In this document: piece after piece, positions 16,041 through 24,100 of the stretch
Layout: every line of letters starts with the position of its first letter
Position numbering within the stretch: position 1 is the first letter of the stretch
From: GCA-2731375 sp964344935
Lineage (GTDB): Bacteria; Pseudomonadota; Alphaproteobacteria; GCA-2731375
NCBI GenBank assembly: GCA_964344935.1
Contig: CAYFPL010000003.1
Location: forward strand, 62,001-126,000
Reading direction: 5' to 3'
Length of the DNA stretch: 64,000 nt
Notes under the pieces: model-generated
The model's database searches: none
What the model was told of the DNA's origin: nothing
What the model saw: only the letters and a program-made list of their open reading frames with translations
Translations under genes and position numbers: made by a program

Positions 16041-17423
16041 ATGTTGGGACAGAGGACAAAAATCAAAAAATTGGGACGCGGCCTAGGCATGGCGAAACAC
16101 TGGCGCGGCCTGCGGCGCCGTTGCGCTGATTTCGGCGAAGACCGGCGCGGCGCGGTCGCCATTGTGTTCGGCCTGTTGGTGGTGCCGTTCCTGGCCCTGG
16201 CGGGCCTGGCCGTGGACATGGGGCTGGTGCTCTCCACCCAGGCACAGATGCGCGGCACGGCGGATGCGGCGGCCCTGGCGGCGGCATCCCTGGCCTCCGA
16301 TTCTTCTGCCGCGGCGACGCGGGCCCTGGCCATTGCCGAATTGAACATGCCGTCTGCCGACCACGGGACCATACTTGCCAGCGGCGATGTGATAGTGGGC
16401 AATTGGGACGAAGACAGCCGAACCTTCACATCCGGAGGCACGCCGGCCAACGCGGCCCGGGTGACGGTGCGCAAGACAACCTCCAACGGCAACCCCCAGG
16501 ACCTGACTTTCGGCGGCATCATCAACTTCGAAAGCATTGATATCGAGGCCCAGGCCACCGCGGCTTCTTCTGGCAGCGGCGGCACGGCCTGTGCCCTGGC
16601 TTTGAGCTCAGATGCCAAGGGTGCCATCACTGTGGGCGGCACGGCGGATGTGGACTTCAACGGCTGCGACGTGGCGGCCAATTCCACCGACGACGATGCC
16701 CTCGAGGTCACCGGCTCGGCCACGTTGTCAGCCAACTGCGCCAATCTCGTGGGCGGCACCGATGCGGCTTCGCCGGAACTGACCCTGACCTGCGGCAGCG
16801 CCACGACAAGCGGTTCTGCCGTCTCCGACCCCTATTCCGGTCTGCCCGACCCCACCGTGGGCAGCTGCCAGGAAACGGACTACCAGAACACTTCTGGTAC
16901 CGACACCCTAACGGCCGGCACCTATTGCGGCAGCTTCCGAATCAACGGCGGCACGGTCGAACTGGAATCGGGCACATACGTGATCGACGGTGGCGATTTC
17001 TCTATCAACGGCGGCGCCACCCTGCAGGAAGTCGCGGGCGGCACAGGCGTTACCATCATTCTGACCGACAGTTCGGGCGGCGATTCCCCGGGCTCGGTGA
17101 CCATCAATGGCGGCGCCATTGTCACCCTGGCCGCGCCTACCACCGGAGATTATGCCGGCGTGGTGTTCTATCAGGACAAGGATGCCGCTTCGACCACCAA
17201 GAACAAGTTTAACGGCGGTTCGACGACGAATCTGAACGGCGCCATCTATTTTCCCAACGAAGCGGTGGAGTTTACCGGCGGTGCCACTTCTGGCGGTGCG
17301 GATTGCACCCAGATCATCGCCCAGACCATCGATTTCAAGGGCAATGCCACCGTGAATTCAACCTGCGACGCCTCAGGCACGACACCCATAACCATCCTCG
17401 CCAGCACCTATTTGGTGGAATAG
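16041..17423 (+). CDS. TadG-like pilus-assembly protein, repetitive C-terminus
   Basis: 460 residues. A basic N-terminus (GLRRRCADFGEDRRG) leads to the TadG signature AVAIVFGLLVVPFLALAGLAVDMG and the QAQMRGTADAAALAAAS helix, which is the DUF2134/TadG-like anchor. The rest is rich in Gly, Thr, Ser and Asp, with recurring INGGxxxxxxG units in the second half, which suggests a right-handed beta-helix or beta-solenoid. No von Willebrand A domain was recognised. Several cysteines are spread through it. No tadA, tadB, tadC, rcpA or flp gene is nearby. Confidence 0.78.
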   Translation: MLGQRTKIKKLGRGLGMAKHWRGLRRRCADFGEDRRGAVAIVFGLLVVPFLALAGLAVDMGLVLSTQAQMRGTADAAALAAASLASDSSAAATRALAIAELNMPSADHGTILASGDVIVGNWDEDSRTFTSGGTPANAARVTVRKTTSNGNPQDLTFGGIINFESIDIEAQATAASSGSGGTACALALSSDAKGAITVGGTADVDFNGCDVAANSTDDDALEVTGSATLSANCANLVGGTDAASPELTLTCGSATTSGSAVSDPYSGLPDPTVGSCQETDYQNTSGTDTLTAGTYCGSFRINGGTVELESGTYVIDGGDFSINGGATLQEVAGGTGVTIILTDSSGGDSPGSVTINGGAIVTLAAPTTGDYAGVVFYQDKDAASTTKNKFNGGSTTNLNGAIYFPNEAVEFTGGATSGGADCTQIIAQTIDFKGNATVNSTCDASGTTPITILASTYLVE

Positions 17424-17481
17424 ACTCGATCCCCTGCGTCGATACCATCGCCGTCCTGCTCGCAGAAGTCATGAGGTTGCC

Positions 17482-18177
17482 ATGAAGCCGGCGTCCATCG
17501 CCATTCCCATCAGAATAATCGGGCGCCTGCTGATCTATGTAACGGCATGCTTGGCGATCATCGGCTTCGTCAGCGAGGTCCTGGATCATCTCTACGACTA
17601 TTCAAGTCGCGATGCCGCCGTGCGTCTGTTCAAGATGGCCATGGAAGGCAATATCCCGAATTGGTTCGCCTCGGCCCTGCTGCTGACCAACGCCATTCTT
17701 TTGGCCATAATCGGCCTGGCCACGCCGTCGGGGAAGGGGACGTTCCGGCGTCACTGGATCGCCCTGGCCGGAATGTTTTTGTACATCTCAATCGATGAAA
17801 CAGCGCAATTGCATGAAATGCTCAACAGTCCCATGCGAGATGCGTTCGATCTTGGCGGCATTTTTCATTACGCTTGGGTCATTCCGGCTTCCGCGATCGT
17901 TGCCGTGTTGGCCGTGGTCTATTGGCCGTTTCTGCAGGCACTTTCGGCGCGGTCCAGAAAACTGTTCGTGTTGGCGGCCATGGTTTATGTGGGCGGTGCC
18001 CTGGGCACCGAGTTTTTTGTAAATCGCTGGGTCGCCCATTACGGCATCGATACCATGTACGGGACCATAAACATTGTGCAGGAGACCATGGAACTGTCTG
18101 GCCTGGGTATATTCCTCGTCGCCCTGCTGGGGTATCTGCGGGAGACCTTCTCCGACGTGCGGATCGTGGTGGAGTAG
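17482..18177 (+). CDS. Polytopic membrane protein of unknown function
   Basis: 231 residues with five to six hydrophobic segments: LLIYVTACLAIIGFV, WFASALLLTNAILLAIIGLA, HWIALAGMFLYI, AWVIPASAIVAVLAVVYW, LFVLAAMVYVGGALG and LSGLGIFLVALLGYL. Conserved-looking polar residues inside or next to the helices include YISIDETAQLHEM and ETMEL. I do not recognise the family. It lies just five bases before the next membrane gene, so the two are probably co-translated and functionally linked. Confidence 0.65.
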   Translation: MKPASIAIPIRIIGRLLIYVTACLAIIGFVSEVLDHLYDYSSRDAAVRLFKMAMEGNIPNWFASALLLTNAILLAIIGLATPSGKGTFRRHWIALAGMFLYISIDETAQLHEMLNSPMRDAFDLGGIFHYAWVIPASAIVAVLAVVYWPFLQALSARSRKLFVLAAMVYVGGALGTEFFVNRWVAHYGIDTMYGTINIVQETMELSGLGIFLVALLGYLRETFSDVRIVVE

Positions 18178-18182
18178 CCAGG

Positions 18183-19247
18183 ATGTCCGTCACGCCATCC
18201 GTCGAGCGCGCCCTGGCGGACCGGTTCCGGGGACACTTCACCTCGCGCTACATGGTGTCTCCCGCCTACGACCTGACCTTCTTTATCCTTTCGCCCCTGT
18301 TGGCCCTGTTCCTAGGCCTGTCCCTATCGCAATCACCTCTGAACGGCGAGGATGTCTACGACGGTGACAATTGGCTTGAGATCCTCATCGCCATCTTCAT
18401 CATGTCCCATCTGTTCATCGTCATCTTCCGCTCTCACTGCAATCCCAAGATCTTTCGCCTGCATCCCTTCCGGTTCACCCTAATTCCCTTGCTGTTGCTT
18501 GTGGCCATGGGGGTTTCGCCCTGGGCCCTAGTGATCGGCTCGGTCCTGGCCACATTTTGGGATGTTTATCATTCCGGGCTCCAGACCTTTGGTCTGGGCC
18601 GTATCTACGACAAACTTGCGGGCAACGATCCCAATACGGGGCGCCGCCTGGACATCATCCTCAACCATTACATCTATGCCGGGCCCATCGCCGCCGGTGC
18701 CACCTTGATGCATCATGTGGACGATTTCGAAGAGTTCGACGCGGTGGATTCGTTCTTTTTCACCGAAATCCCGGCCTATGTCGAGTTCAACAGCGGCCTT
18801 CTGACCTGGCTGGTGATCATCACCGGCATTCCCTTCCTGATCTACTATGTCTATGCCTACTGGCGCCTGGCCCAGGCCGGGCACAAGATCTCCTATCAAA
18901 AGGTCACGCTGCTGGTGTTGACGGCGGGCGTTTCAATATATGCCTGGGGTTTCAATCCCTTCGGCCAGGCCTTTTTCATCATGAATTTCTTCCATGCCTG
19001 GCAGTATTTCGCGATCATTTGGTGGACGGAACGAAAAACCCTGATCCGTCTATCAGGCCGCGAAGGCCGCCGCCGTGCAGCCGGCGCCGCCTTCGCCATC
19101 CTGATTGGCGTGGCACTCGCCTATGGCTTGGTGGCGGGCCTCTATAGTGGCGACAACAGCTGGCTGGTCAGTGCCTTCCTCGTCGTCTCTCTCATGCATT
19201 TCTGGTATGACGGCTTTATCTGGTCGGCCCGGCGCGATCAGGTTTGA
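18183..19247 (+). CDS. Polytopic membrane protein with clustered histidines
   Basis: 354 residues from the ATG at 18183, which gives close coupling to the previous gene and a GGA site before it. About eight to nine hydrophobic segments. Histidines recur at or near helix ends: MSHLF (76), RSHCN (85), WDVYH (130), NHYIYAG (162), MHH (177-178), NFFHAW (271) and MHFWYDG (339). This arrangement resembles membrane enzymes that bind iron or other metals through helix histidines, such as the Brp/Blh carotenoid cleavage and fatty-acid desaturase-like groups. I cannot assign it to either. Confidence 0.6.
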   Translation: MSVTPSVERALADRFRGHFTSRYMVSPAYDLTFFILSPLLALFLGLSLSQSPLNGEDVYDGDNWLEILIAIFIMSHLFIVIFRSHCNPKIFRLHPFRFTLIPLLLLVAMGVSPWALVIGSVLATFWDVYHSGLQTFGLGRIYDKLAGNDPNTGRRLDIILNHYIYAGPIAAGATLMHHVDDFEEFDAVDSFFFTEIPAYVEFNSGLLTWLVIITGIPFLIYYVYAYWRLAQAGHKISYQKVTLLVLTAGVSIYAWGFNPFGQAFFIMNFFHAWQYFAIIWWTERKTLIRLSGREGRRRAAGAAFAILIGVALAYGLVAGLYSGDNSWLVSAFLVVSLMHFWYDGFIWSARRDQV

Positions 19248-19256
19248 GAGACCTGC

Positions 19257-20915
19257 CTAACGCTTGCCTTCGATGTTGACGGCGATGAGGTGCGGGCCCG
19301 GGGCGCCGAACGCAGCCTTCATGGCCGGCCCGACATCTTCCGGGTCGCTGACCACCGTGCCGTCTACGCCCATGCCCTTGGCCATGGTGACGAAATCCAG
19401 GGCCGGGGTGTCCAGGTTCATCTTTGGATAGTCCTGGTTGGAATTGGCGTCGAAGCGTTGGCGGTAGGTATCCAGGTTATGCTTCAGGATGCGGTACTCC
19501 CGGTTCACCAGGATGACGAAGACGATGTCCAGGTTGTGGTGCGCCGCGGACCAAAGGGCCTGGATCGAGTACATGGCCGAGCCGTCGCCCGAGACTGCCA
19601 GCAGCGGCCGGTCGGGATGGGCCAGCTTGGCCCCGATGGCACCGGCCAGGCCCTGGCCGATGCCGCCGCCGCGGCCGGACAGGTAATCGCCAGGATTTCT
19701 GAAATCGAATGCCCGGGCCATGTCCAGGCCGGCGGTGATGGCTTCTTCGACCACCACCGCGCCGTCCGGCGTGCCGGCGCTAAGCTCGGCCATGACGCGG
19801 GGCATGGACATGGGCGAACGGTCCCAGGCGCGCTGGGTCCGTGCCTGATAGGCTGCCTCGGCTTCCTCGCTTTGCGCCGCCAGGGCCTGGTTGCGGGCAT
19901 CCGCCGCCGCCTGATAGTCCGCCGCGCCTTGCAAGGCCTCACATATTCCCGTCAGGGCCGACGGCAGATGACCGACGAGGCCGCCGTCGATGGCATGATT
20001 GTAGGCCAGCCGGGCCGCTGTCTCCTCGATCTGGACCACCGCCGCGCCGTCCGGGAAGGGCGCGCCGGGCGCGAACCAGACCTCTTCGAAGAACGGCCCG
20101 CCGATCAGCAGCACCAGGTCCGCATCGCCGAGGGAGTTCCGGATCGCCGTTGCATCCACCGGCAGTATGCCCTTGGCGTTGGGATGGCGGTTGGGGAAGG
20201 CGGAATGGTGGCGGATGGCCTCGAACCAGACGCCGGCGCCCATGGCCTCGGCCAAAGCAACCAGATCATCGCTGGCGCCGGCCCGGGCCACATCGTCGCT
20301 GACCACGATGACCGGGTTCTGGGCTTGTTGGATTTGGGCCGCCACCGCCTCGATGCCGTCGGGATCGGGCCGCGGCGCGGTGAACAACCCCGACGGGGCA
20401 ACCGCGCCGTTATCGGTCTCCTGCTCCATGACATTGATGGGCAATGCCACGAAAACGGGGCCGGCGGGGGCCTCGTTGGCGATCTTGAAAGCCCGCTGCA
20501 TGATCCCGGCCATCTCGTCGGCGCGCTCTACCTGCACGCTCCATTTCACCACGGGCGCAGCCATGGCGGCCAAGTCGTGGCCCAGCACCGGCTCCCGCAG
20601 GCGCAGACGGGTATCCTGTTGTCCGGCGGTGACGATCATCGGCGAATTCGCCTTGAGGGCGCTGTACATCATGCCGATGCCGTTACCCAGGCCCGGTGCG
20701 ACGTGCAAATTGACCACCGATGTCTTGCCGCTGGCCTGGGCGTAGAAGCTGGCAGCACCCACGGCGATGCCTTCATGCAGGGCGACGACGTATTCAATAC
20801 CGGGATAACTTTGCAGACTGTCCAGCAAGGGGCTTTCCGTGGTGCCGGGATTGCCGAAGATGCGGTCCACTCCGTGGGCCACCAGGCTGTCCATGAAGAC
20901 CTGTCGTCCGCGCAT
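19257..20915 (-). CDS. TPP-dependent enzyme, benzoylformate decarboxylase-like
   Basis: 552 residues with the three-domain layout of the acetolactate synthase/benzoylformate decarboxylase family. The cofactor-activating glutamate is Glu48 (ALHEG), following the GNPGTTE loop near residue 20. His71 in NLHVAPGLGN lines up with the active-site His70 of benzoylformate decarboxylase. The C-terminal TPP/Mg motif is SGDGSAMYSIQALW...VN. It should decarboxylate a 2-oxo acid or a related substrate. It is followed on the same strand, after a 30-base gap, by the acyl-CoA synthetase gene upstream, so the two form one transcription unit. The exact substrate is unknown. Confidence 0.82.
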   Translation of the reverse strand: MRGRQVFMDSLVAHGVDRIFGNPGTTESPLLDSLQSYPGIEYVVALHEGIAVGAASFYAQASGKTSVVNLHVAPGLGNGIGMMYSALKANSPMIVTAGQQDTRLRLREPVLGHDLAAMAAPVVKWSVQVERADEMAGIMQRAFKIANEAPAGPVFVALPINVMEQETDNGAVAPSGLFTAPRPDPDGIEAVAAQIQQAQNPVIVVSDDVARAGASDDLVALAEAMGAGVWFEAIRHHSAFPNRHPNAKGILPVDATAIRNSLGDADLVLLIGGPFFEEVWFAPGAPFPDGAAVVQIEETAARLAYNHAIDGGLVGHLPSALTGICEALQGAADYQAAADARNQALAAQSEEAEAAYQARTQRAWDRSPMSMPRVMAELSAGTPDGAVVVEEAITAGLDMARAFDFRNPGDYLSGRGGGIGQGLAGAIGAKLAHPDRPLLAVSGDGSAMYSIQALWSAAHHNLDIVFVILVNREYRILKHNLDTYRQRFDANSNQDYPKMNLDTPALDFVTMAKGMGVDGTVVSDPEDVGPAMKAAFGAPGPHLIAVNIEGKR

Positions 20916-20945
20916 GTGGGTAATCCTCCTCGGGTCTGAGATGTC

Positions 20946-22487
20946 CTAGACGATGCGGGTGTCGTGACGGCCCCAGTAACGGTCCTTGATCAGGCGTTTG
21001 TACAGCTTGCCGTTCTCGTGCCGGGGCAGTTGCGCCTCGAAATCGACGCTGCGGGGGCATTTGATGTGAGACAGATGTTGGCGGCAATATTCAATGATCT
21101 CGGCCTCCAGGTCGGGGCCGGCATGGCCTTGTTCCATGGGCTGTACCACCGCCTTGACCGCCTCACCGAATTCGGAATCGGGTACGCCGACCACGGCCAC
21201 GTCGAGAATTTTCGGATGGCTGACCAGCAGGTTCTCGATTTCCTGGGGATAGATGTTGACGCCCCCCGATATGATCATGAAGGACTGGCGATCGGTCAGG
21301 TAAAGAAATCCGTCGTCGTCCAGATAGCCCACATCGCCGAGAGTGGACCAGCCCTGGTCGTTGCGGGAATCCGCCGTGCGTTCGGGATCGTTGTGATAAG
21401 TGAATTCTGGTCCGTCGGCGAAATAGATCGCACCGGGCTCGCCCGCCGGCATATCGTTGCCGTCGTCGTCGAGGATGTGCAGCGTGCCCACCAGGGCCCG
21501 GCCGACCGAGCCCGGATGGGCCAGCCATTCCTCGGAATTGATGGCGCAGAAACCGTTGCCCTCGGTGCCGGCATAGTATTCGTACAGCACCGGTCCCAGC
21601 CATTCGATCATGGCCTGTTTGGTCTGTATGGGGCACGGGGCGGCGGCATGGATCACCACCTTGAGGCTCGCGAGATCATATCTGGTTCTGGCTTCTTCGG
21701 GCAGCTTCAGCATGCGCACGAACATGGTGGGCACCCATTGGCTGTGGCTGACCCGGTGCCGTTCGATCAGGGCCAGGGCACCTTCGGGATCGAAGCGTTC
21801 CATGACGATGGACGTTGCGCCTTTGCGCAGGATGCCCATGTTGAAACGCAAAGGCGCGGAATGATAAAGAGGCGCCGGTGAGAGATAGACCGTATCCTCC
21901 GTCACACCATACAGAGTGCCCAGGAGATCGACGGGGCTGCGCGGCGTGCCCAGGGGTTCGCCGGTAATGGGGATCTGGATGCCCTTGGGGCGGCCCGTGG
22001 TGCCGGAAGAATAGAGCATATCGGCGCCCTCGAACTCGTCAGCAATGGGCGTGCCCGGCAGGCCGGCGATGGCGTCTTCGTAGGACTGAAAGCCCTCAAT
22101 AGCCCCGCCCACCATAAATCGCGCTTCCACATTCGGCATCAATTTCGTCAGCGCGGCGGCGACTTCGGCCTTGGCTTCCGAGGTGATGAAGACTTTGGCG
22201 CCGCAATCGCCGACGATGTAGTCCACCTCTTCCGCCGTAAGGTAGGAGGAAATGCAGGTGTAATAGAGGCCGGCCCGGTGCGCCGCCCAGCAGATCTGAA
22301 GATAGGCGGCGTTGTTCTCCATGAAAACGGCGATGGCATCGCCCATTTTCAGGCCCAGGCCACGGAATAGCTGTGCGCCGCGGTTGGAAGCTTCGTCCAG
22401 ATCCCGGTAGGTGACCACCTGGCCGCTGTTGGCCATGACATAGGCGGCCTTGTCCGGCGTTTCGGCGGCATAGATTCCGGGATGCAT
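20946..22487 (-). CDS. Acyl-CoA synthetase (AMP-forming)
   Basis: About 513 residues of the ANL superfamily. The P-loop-like motif is YSSGTTGRPKG, followed by the YEYYAGTEGNG region that binds the adenylate, the STLGDVGYLDDDG hinge-side motif, and a C-terminal lysine in ENGKLYKR that should be catalytic for adenylation. The start at 22487 (MHPGIYAAE) is chosen because AGGAG lies seven bases upstream. It activates a carboxylic acid as a CoA thioester, and the substrate is unknown. It is the first gene of a minus-strand unit with the TPP enzyme and diverges from the MaoC gene. Confidence 0.87.
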   Translation of the reverse strand: MHPGIYAAETPDKAAYVMANSGQVVTYRDLDEASNRGAQLFRGLGLKMGDAIAVFMENNAAYLQICWAAHRAGLYYTCISSYLTAEEVDYIVGDCGAKVFITSEAKAEVAAALTKLMPNVEARFMVGGAIEGFQSYEDAIAGLPGTPIADEFEGADMLYSSGTTGRPKGIQIPITGEPLGTPRSPVDLLGTLYGVTEDTVYLSPAPLYHSAPLRFNMGILRKGATSIVMERFDPEGALALIERHRVSHSQWVPTMFVRMLKLPEEARTRYDLASLKVVIHAAAPCPIQTKQAMIEWLGPVLYEYYAGTEGNGFCAINSEEWLAHPGSVGRALVGTLHILDDDGNDMPAGEPGAIYFADGPEFTYHNDPERTADSRNDQGWSTLGDVGYLDDDGFLYLTDRQSFMIISGGVNIYPQEIENLLVSHPKILDVAVVGVPDSEFGEAVKAVVQPMEQGHAGPDLEAEIIEYCRQHLSHIKCPRSVDFEAQLPRHENGKLYKRLIKDRYWGRHDTRIV

Positions 22488-22631
22488 GGAAAACTCCTGG
22501 GGGTCGATACGAGCGCTAGGCTGGCAATTTAGCACAGCCCCAAGAATTTGCAGCCAGGATCATGAAACGGATAGCCGCCGGAGCCGGCTTCGGTTATTCC
22601 ATGAGAAAGGCAGCGATTTCGGGAGGTGACG

Positions 22632-23081
22632 GTGAGCGGACGCTGGTACGAAGATTTCAAGGTGGGCGACGAGATCATCTCGCCCGGCAAGACCATCACC
22701 GAGGCGGAGATCATCGATTGGGCCTTCCGCTTCGATCCGCAACCCTTTCACATGGACAAGAACGCGGCCGAGGCGCACATGTACGGCGGCCTGATCGCCA
22801 GCGGCTGGATGCTGGGCACCTATTCCTTCCGCCTGTTCATGCTGGCCCACCCTTGGGACCCGGAGGCCTCCCTGGGCTCCCCGGGCGTCGAGGACATGCG
22901 CTGGATAAAACCCGCCCGGCCCGGCGACACCATCCATGTGGTGGTCACCATTGCCGATGCCCGGGTCTCGACCTCGAAGCCGGATCGGGGCATTGTCAAC
23001 ATGGATTGGCGTCTTTGCGATCAGGACGACGAGACCCTTATGACCATGCGGTCGGTCCAATTGCTGCGGCGTCGCTCCTGA
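22632..23081 (+). CDS. MaoC-like dehydratase (hotdog fold)
   Basis: About 149 residues with a single hotdog domain of the MaoC type: RWYEDFKVGDEIISPGKTIT at the start, then DPQPFHMDKNAAE with the catalytic Asp and His, and GLIASGWML. It should hydrate an enoyl-CoA or dehydrate a hydroxyacyl-CoA. The GTG at 22632 is chosen because GGGAGG (22621-22626) sits at good distance. The gene is divergent from the acyl-CoA synthetase, and the LLM gene follows 28 bases on. Confidence 0.87.
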   Translation: MSGRWYEDFKVGDEIISPGKTITEAEIIDWAFRFDPQPFHMDKNAAEAHMYGGLIASGWMLGTYSFRLFMLAHPWDPEASLGSPGVEDMRWIKPARPGDTIHVVVTIADARVSTSKPDRGIVNMDWRLCDQDDETLMTMRSVQLLRRRS

Positions 23082-23109
23082 CGACGGCAGGCAGGGAGGA
23101 AGTTATTCA

Positions 23110-24024
23110 ATGAAGATCGGCATCATGACCGGCGCGGTACCCGATCCGAGCGCCAGCATCGACGGCTTCATCGCCCAGGCCAAGGATATCGAGGCCCGCG
23201 GCTTCCCCTCGTTCTGGCTGGCCAATACCCGGGGCCATGACGCGGTCACCGCCATGGCCATGGCCGGGCGCGAGACCGAGAGGTTGGAGGTAGGCACGGC
23301 GGTGACGCCGATCCAGCCGCGCCACCCCACCGCCCTGGCGCAGCAGGCCCTGACCGCCTCGGCCCTGGCGCGGGGGCGCTTTACCTTGGGCATCGGGCTG
23401 TCCCACAAGGTGGTGATCGAGGATGCCTTGGGTCTGTCCTACGCCAAACCGGCCCAGACCATGCGGGAATATCTGGAGATCCTGACGCCTCTGTTGGCGG
23501 GGGAAGGTGCCGCATTCAAGGGCGATCTGTATCGCAGCAAGATCGAGATGATGGTGGGCGATGCGGCCAAGCCGGTGCCCCTGATTATTGCGGCACTGGG
23601 GCCGATGATGTTGGATCTGGCGGGTCGTTATTCGGACGGCACCGCATTGTGGATGACCGGGGCGCGAACCATCGGCCAGCACGTCGTACCCTTGATCAGC
23701 GCGGGCGCCAAGGCCGCCGGCCGGCCGGAGCCCAGGATCATCGCCGGTTTTCCCATGGTCCTGAGCAGCGATGTTGACGGGACACGGGAGAAAGTGGGCG
23801 AAATTTTGCAGGTCTATGGCCAGTTGCCGTCCTATCGGGCCATGCTGGACCGGGAGGGCGCCGCTGGCCCTGGAGATGTTGCCCTGGTTGGCGACGAAGG
23901 TGATTTGGATCGGGCCATGGCCCAGGTGGCCGAGGCCGGCGCCACGGACCTGATTGCCGTCTTGCTGGAAACCGAACCGGGTGTCCGGGCCCGCACCCTG
24001 GACTATCTGCAAAGCCGGCTCTAA
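23110..24024 (+). CDS. Luciferase-like (LLM) oxidoreductase, F420/FMN type
   Basis: 304 residues with an LLM TIM-barrel pattern: MKIGIMTG, FPSFWLAN, LEVGTAVTPIQPRHP, GRFTLGIGLSH and the PVPLIIAALGPMM strand. It fits the F420-dependent LLM group (TIGR03564-like). Whether F420 or FMN is used cannot be told. It should act with the MaoC protein, since the genes are separated by 28 bases and share a clean GGGAGG-type ribosome site. The reaction is unknown. Confidence 0.82.
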   Translation: MKIGIMTGAVPDPSASIDGFIAQAKDIEARGFPSFWLANTRGHDAVTAMAMAGRETERLEVGTAVTPIQPRHPTALAQQALTASALARGRFTLGIGLSHKVVIEDALGLSYAKPAQTMREYLEILTPLLAGEGAAFKGDLYRSKIEMMVGDAAKPVPLIIAALGPMMLDLAGRYSDGTALWMTGARTIGQHVVPLISAGAKAAGRPEPRIIAGFPMVLSSDVDGTREKVGEILQVYGQLPSYRAMLDREGAAGPGDVALVGDEGDLDRAMAQVAEAGATDLIAVLLETEPGVRARTLDYLQSRL

Positions 24025-24035
24025 GAGACCGCCTC

Positions 24036-24070
24036 AAAGAAAATGGCCCGCCCCCGATTGGGGACGGGCC
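24036..24070 (-). terminator. Intrinsic terminator of gdhA (minus strand)
   Basis: A GC stem (GGCCCG/CGGGCC outer part, CCCC/GGGG inner part, GATT loop) lies between the LLM gene (plus) and gdhA (minus). Read on the minus strand it is followed by ATTTTCTTT, so it ends gdhA. It may also stop plus-strand readthrough. Confidence 0.72.
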
Positions 24071-24100
24071 TGTCAGTGCAGGTACGCTTTACGTTAAATC

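Noticed and set aside
19290..20939. Plus-strand frame of about 550 residues opposite the TPP enzyme
   Set aside because: The TPP enzyme on the minus strand has full motifs; the antisense frame has none.
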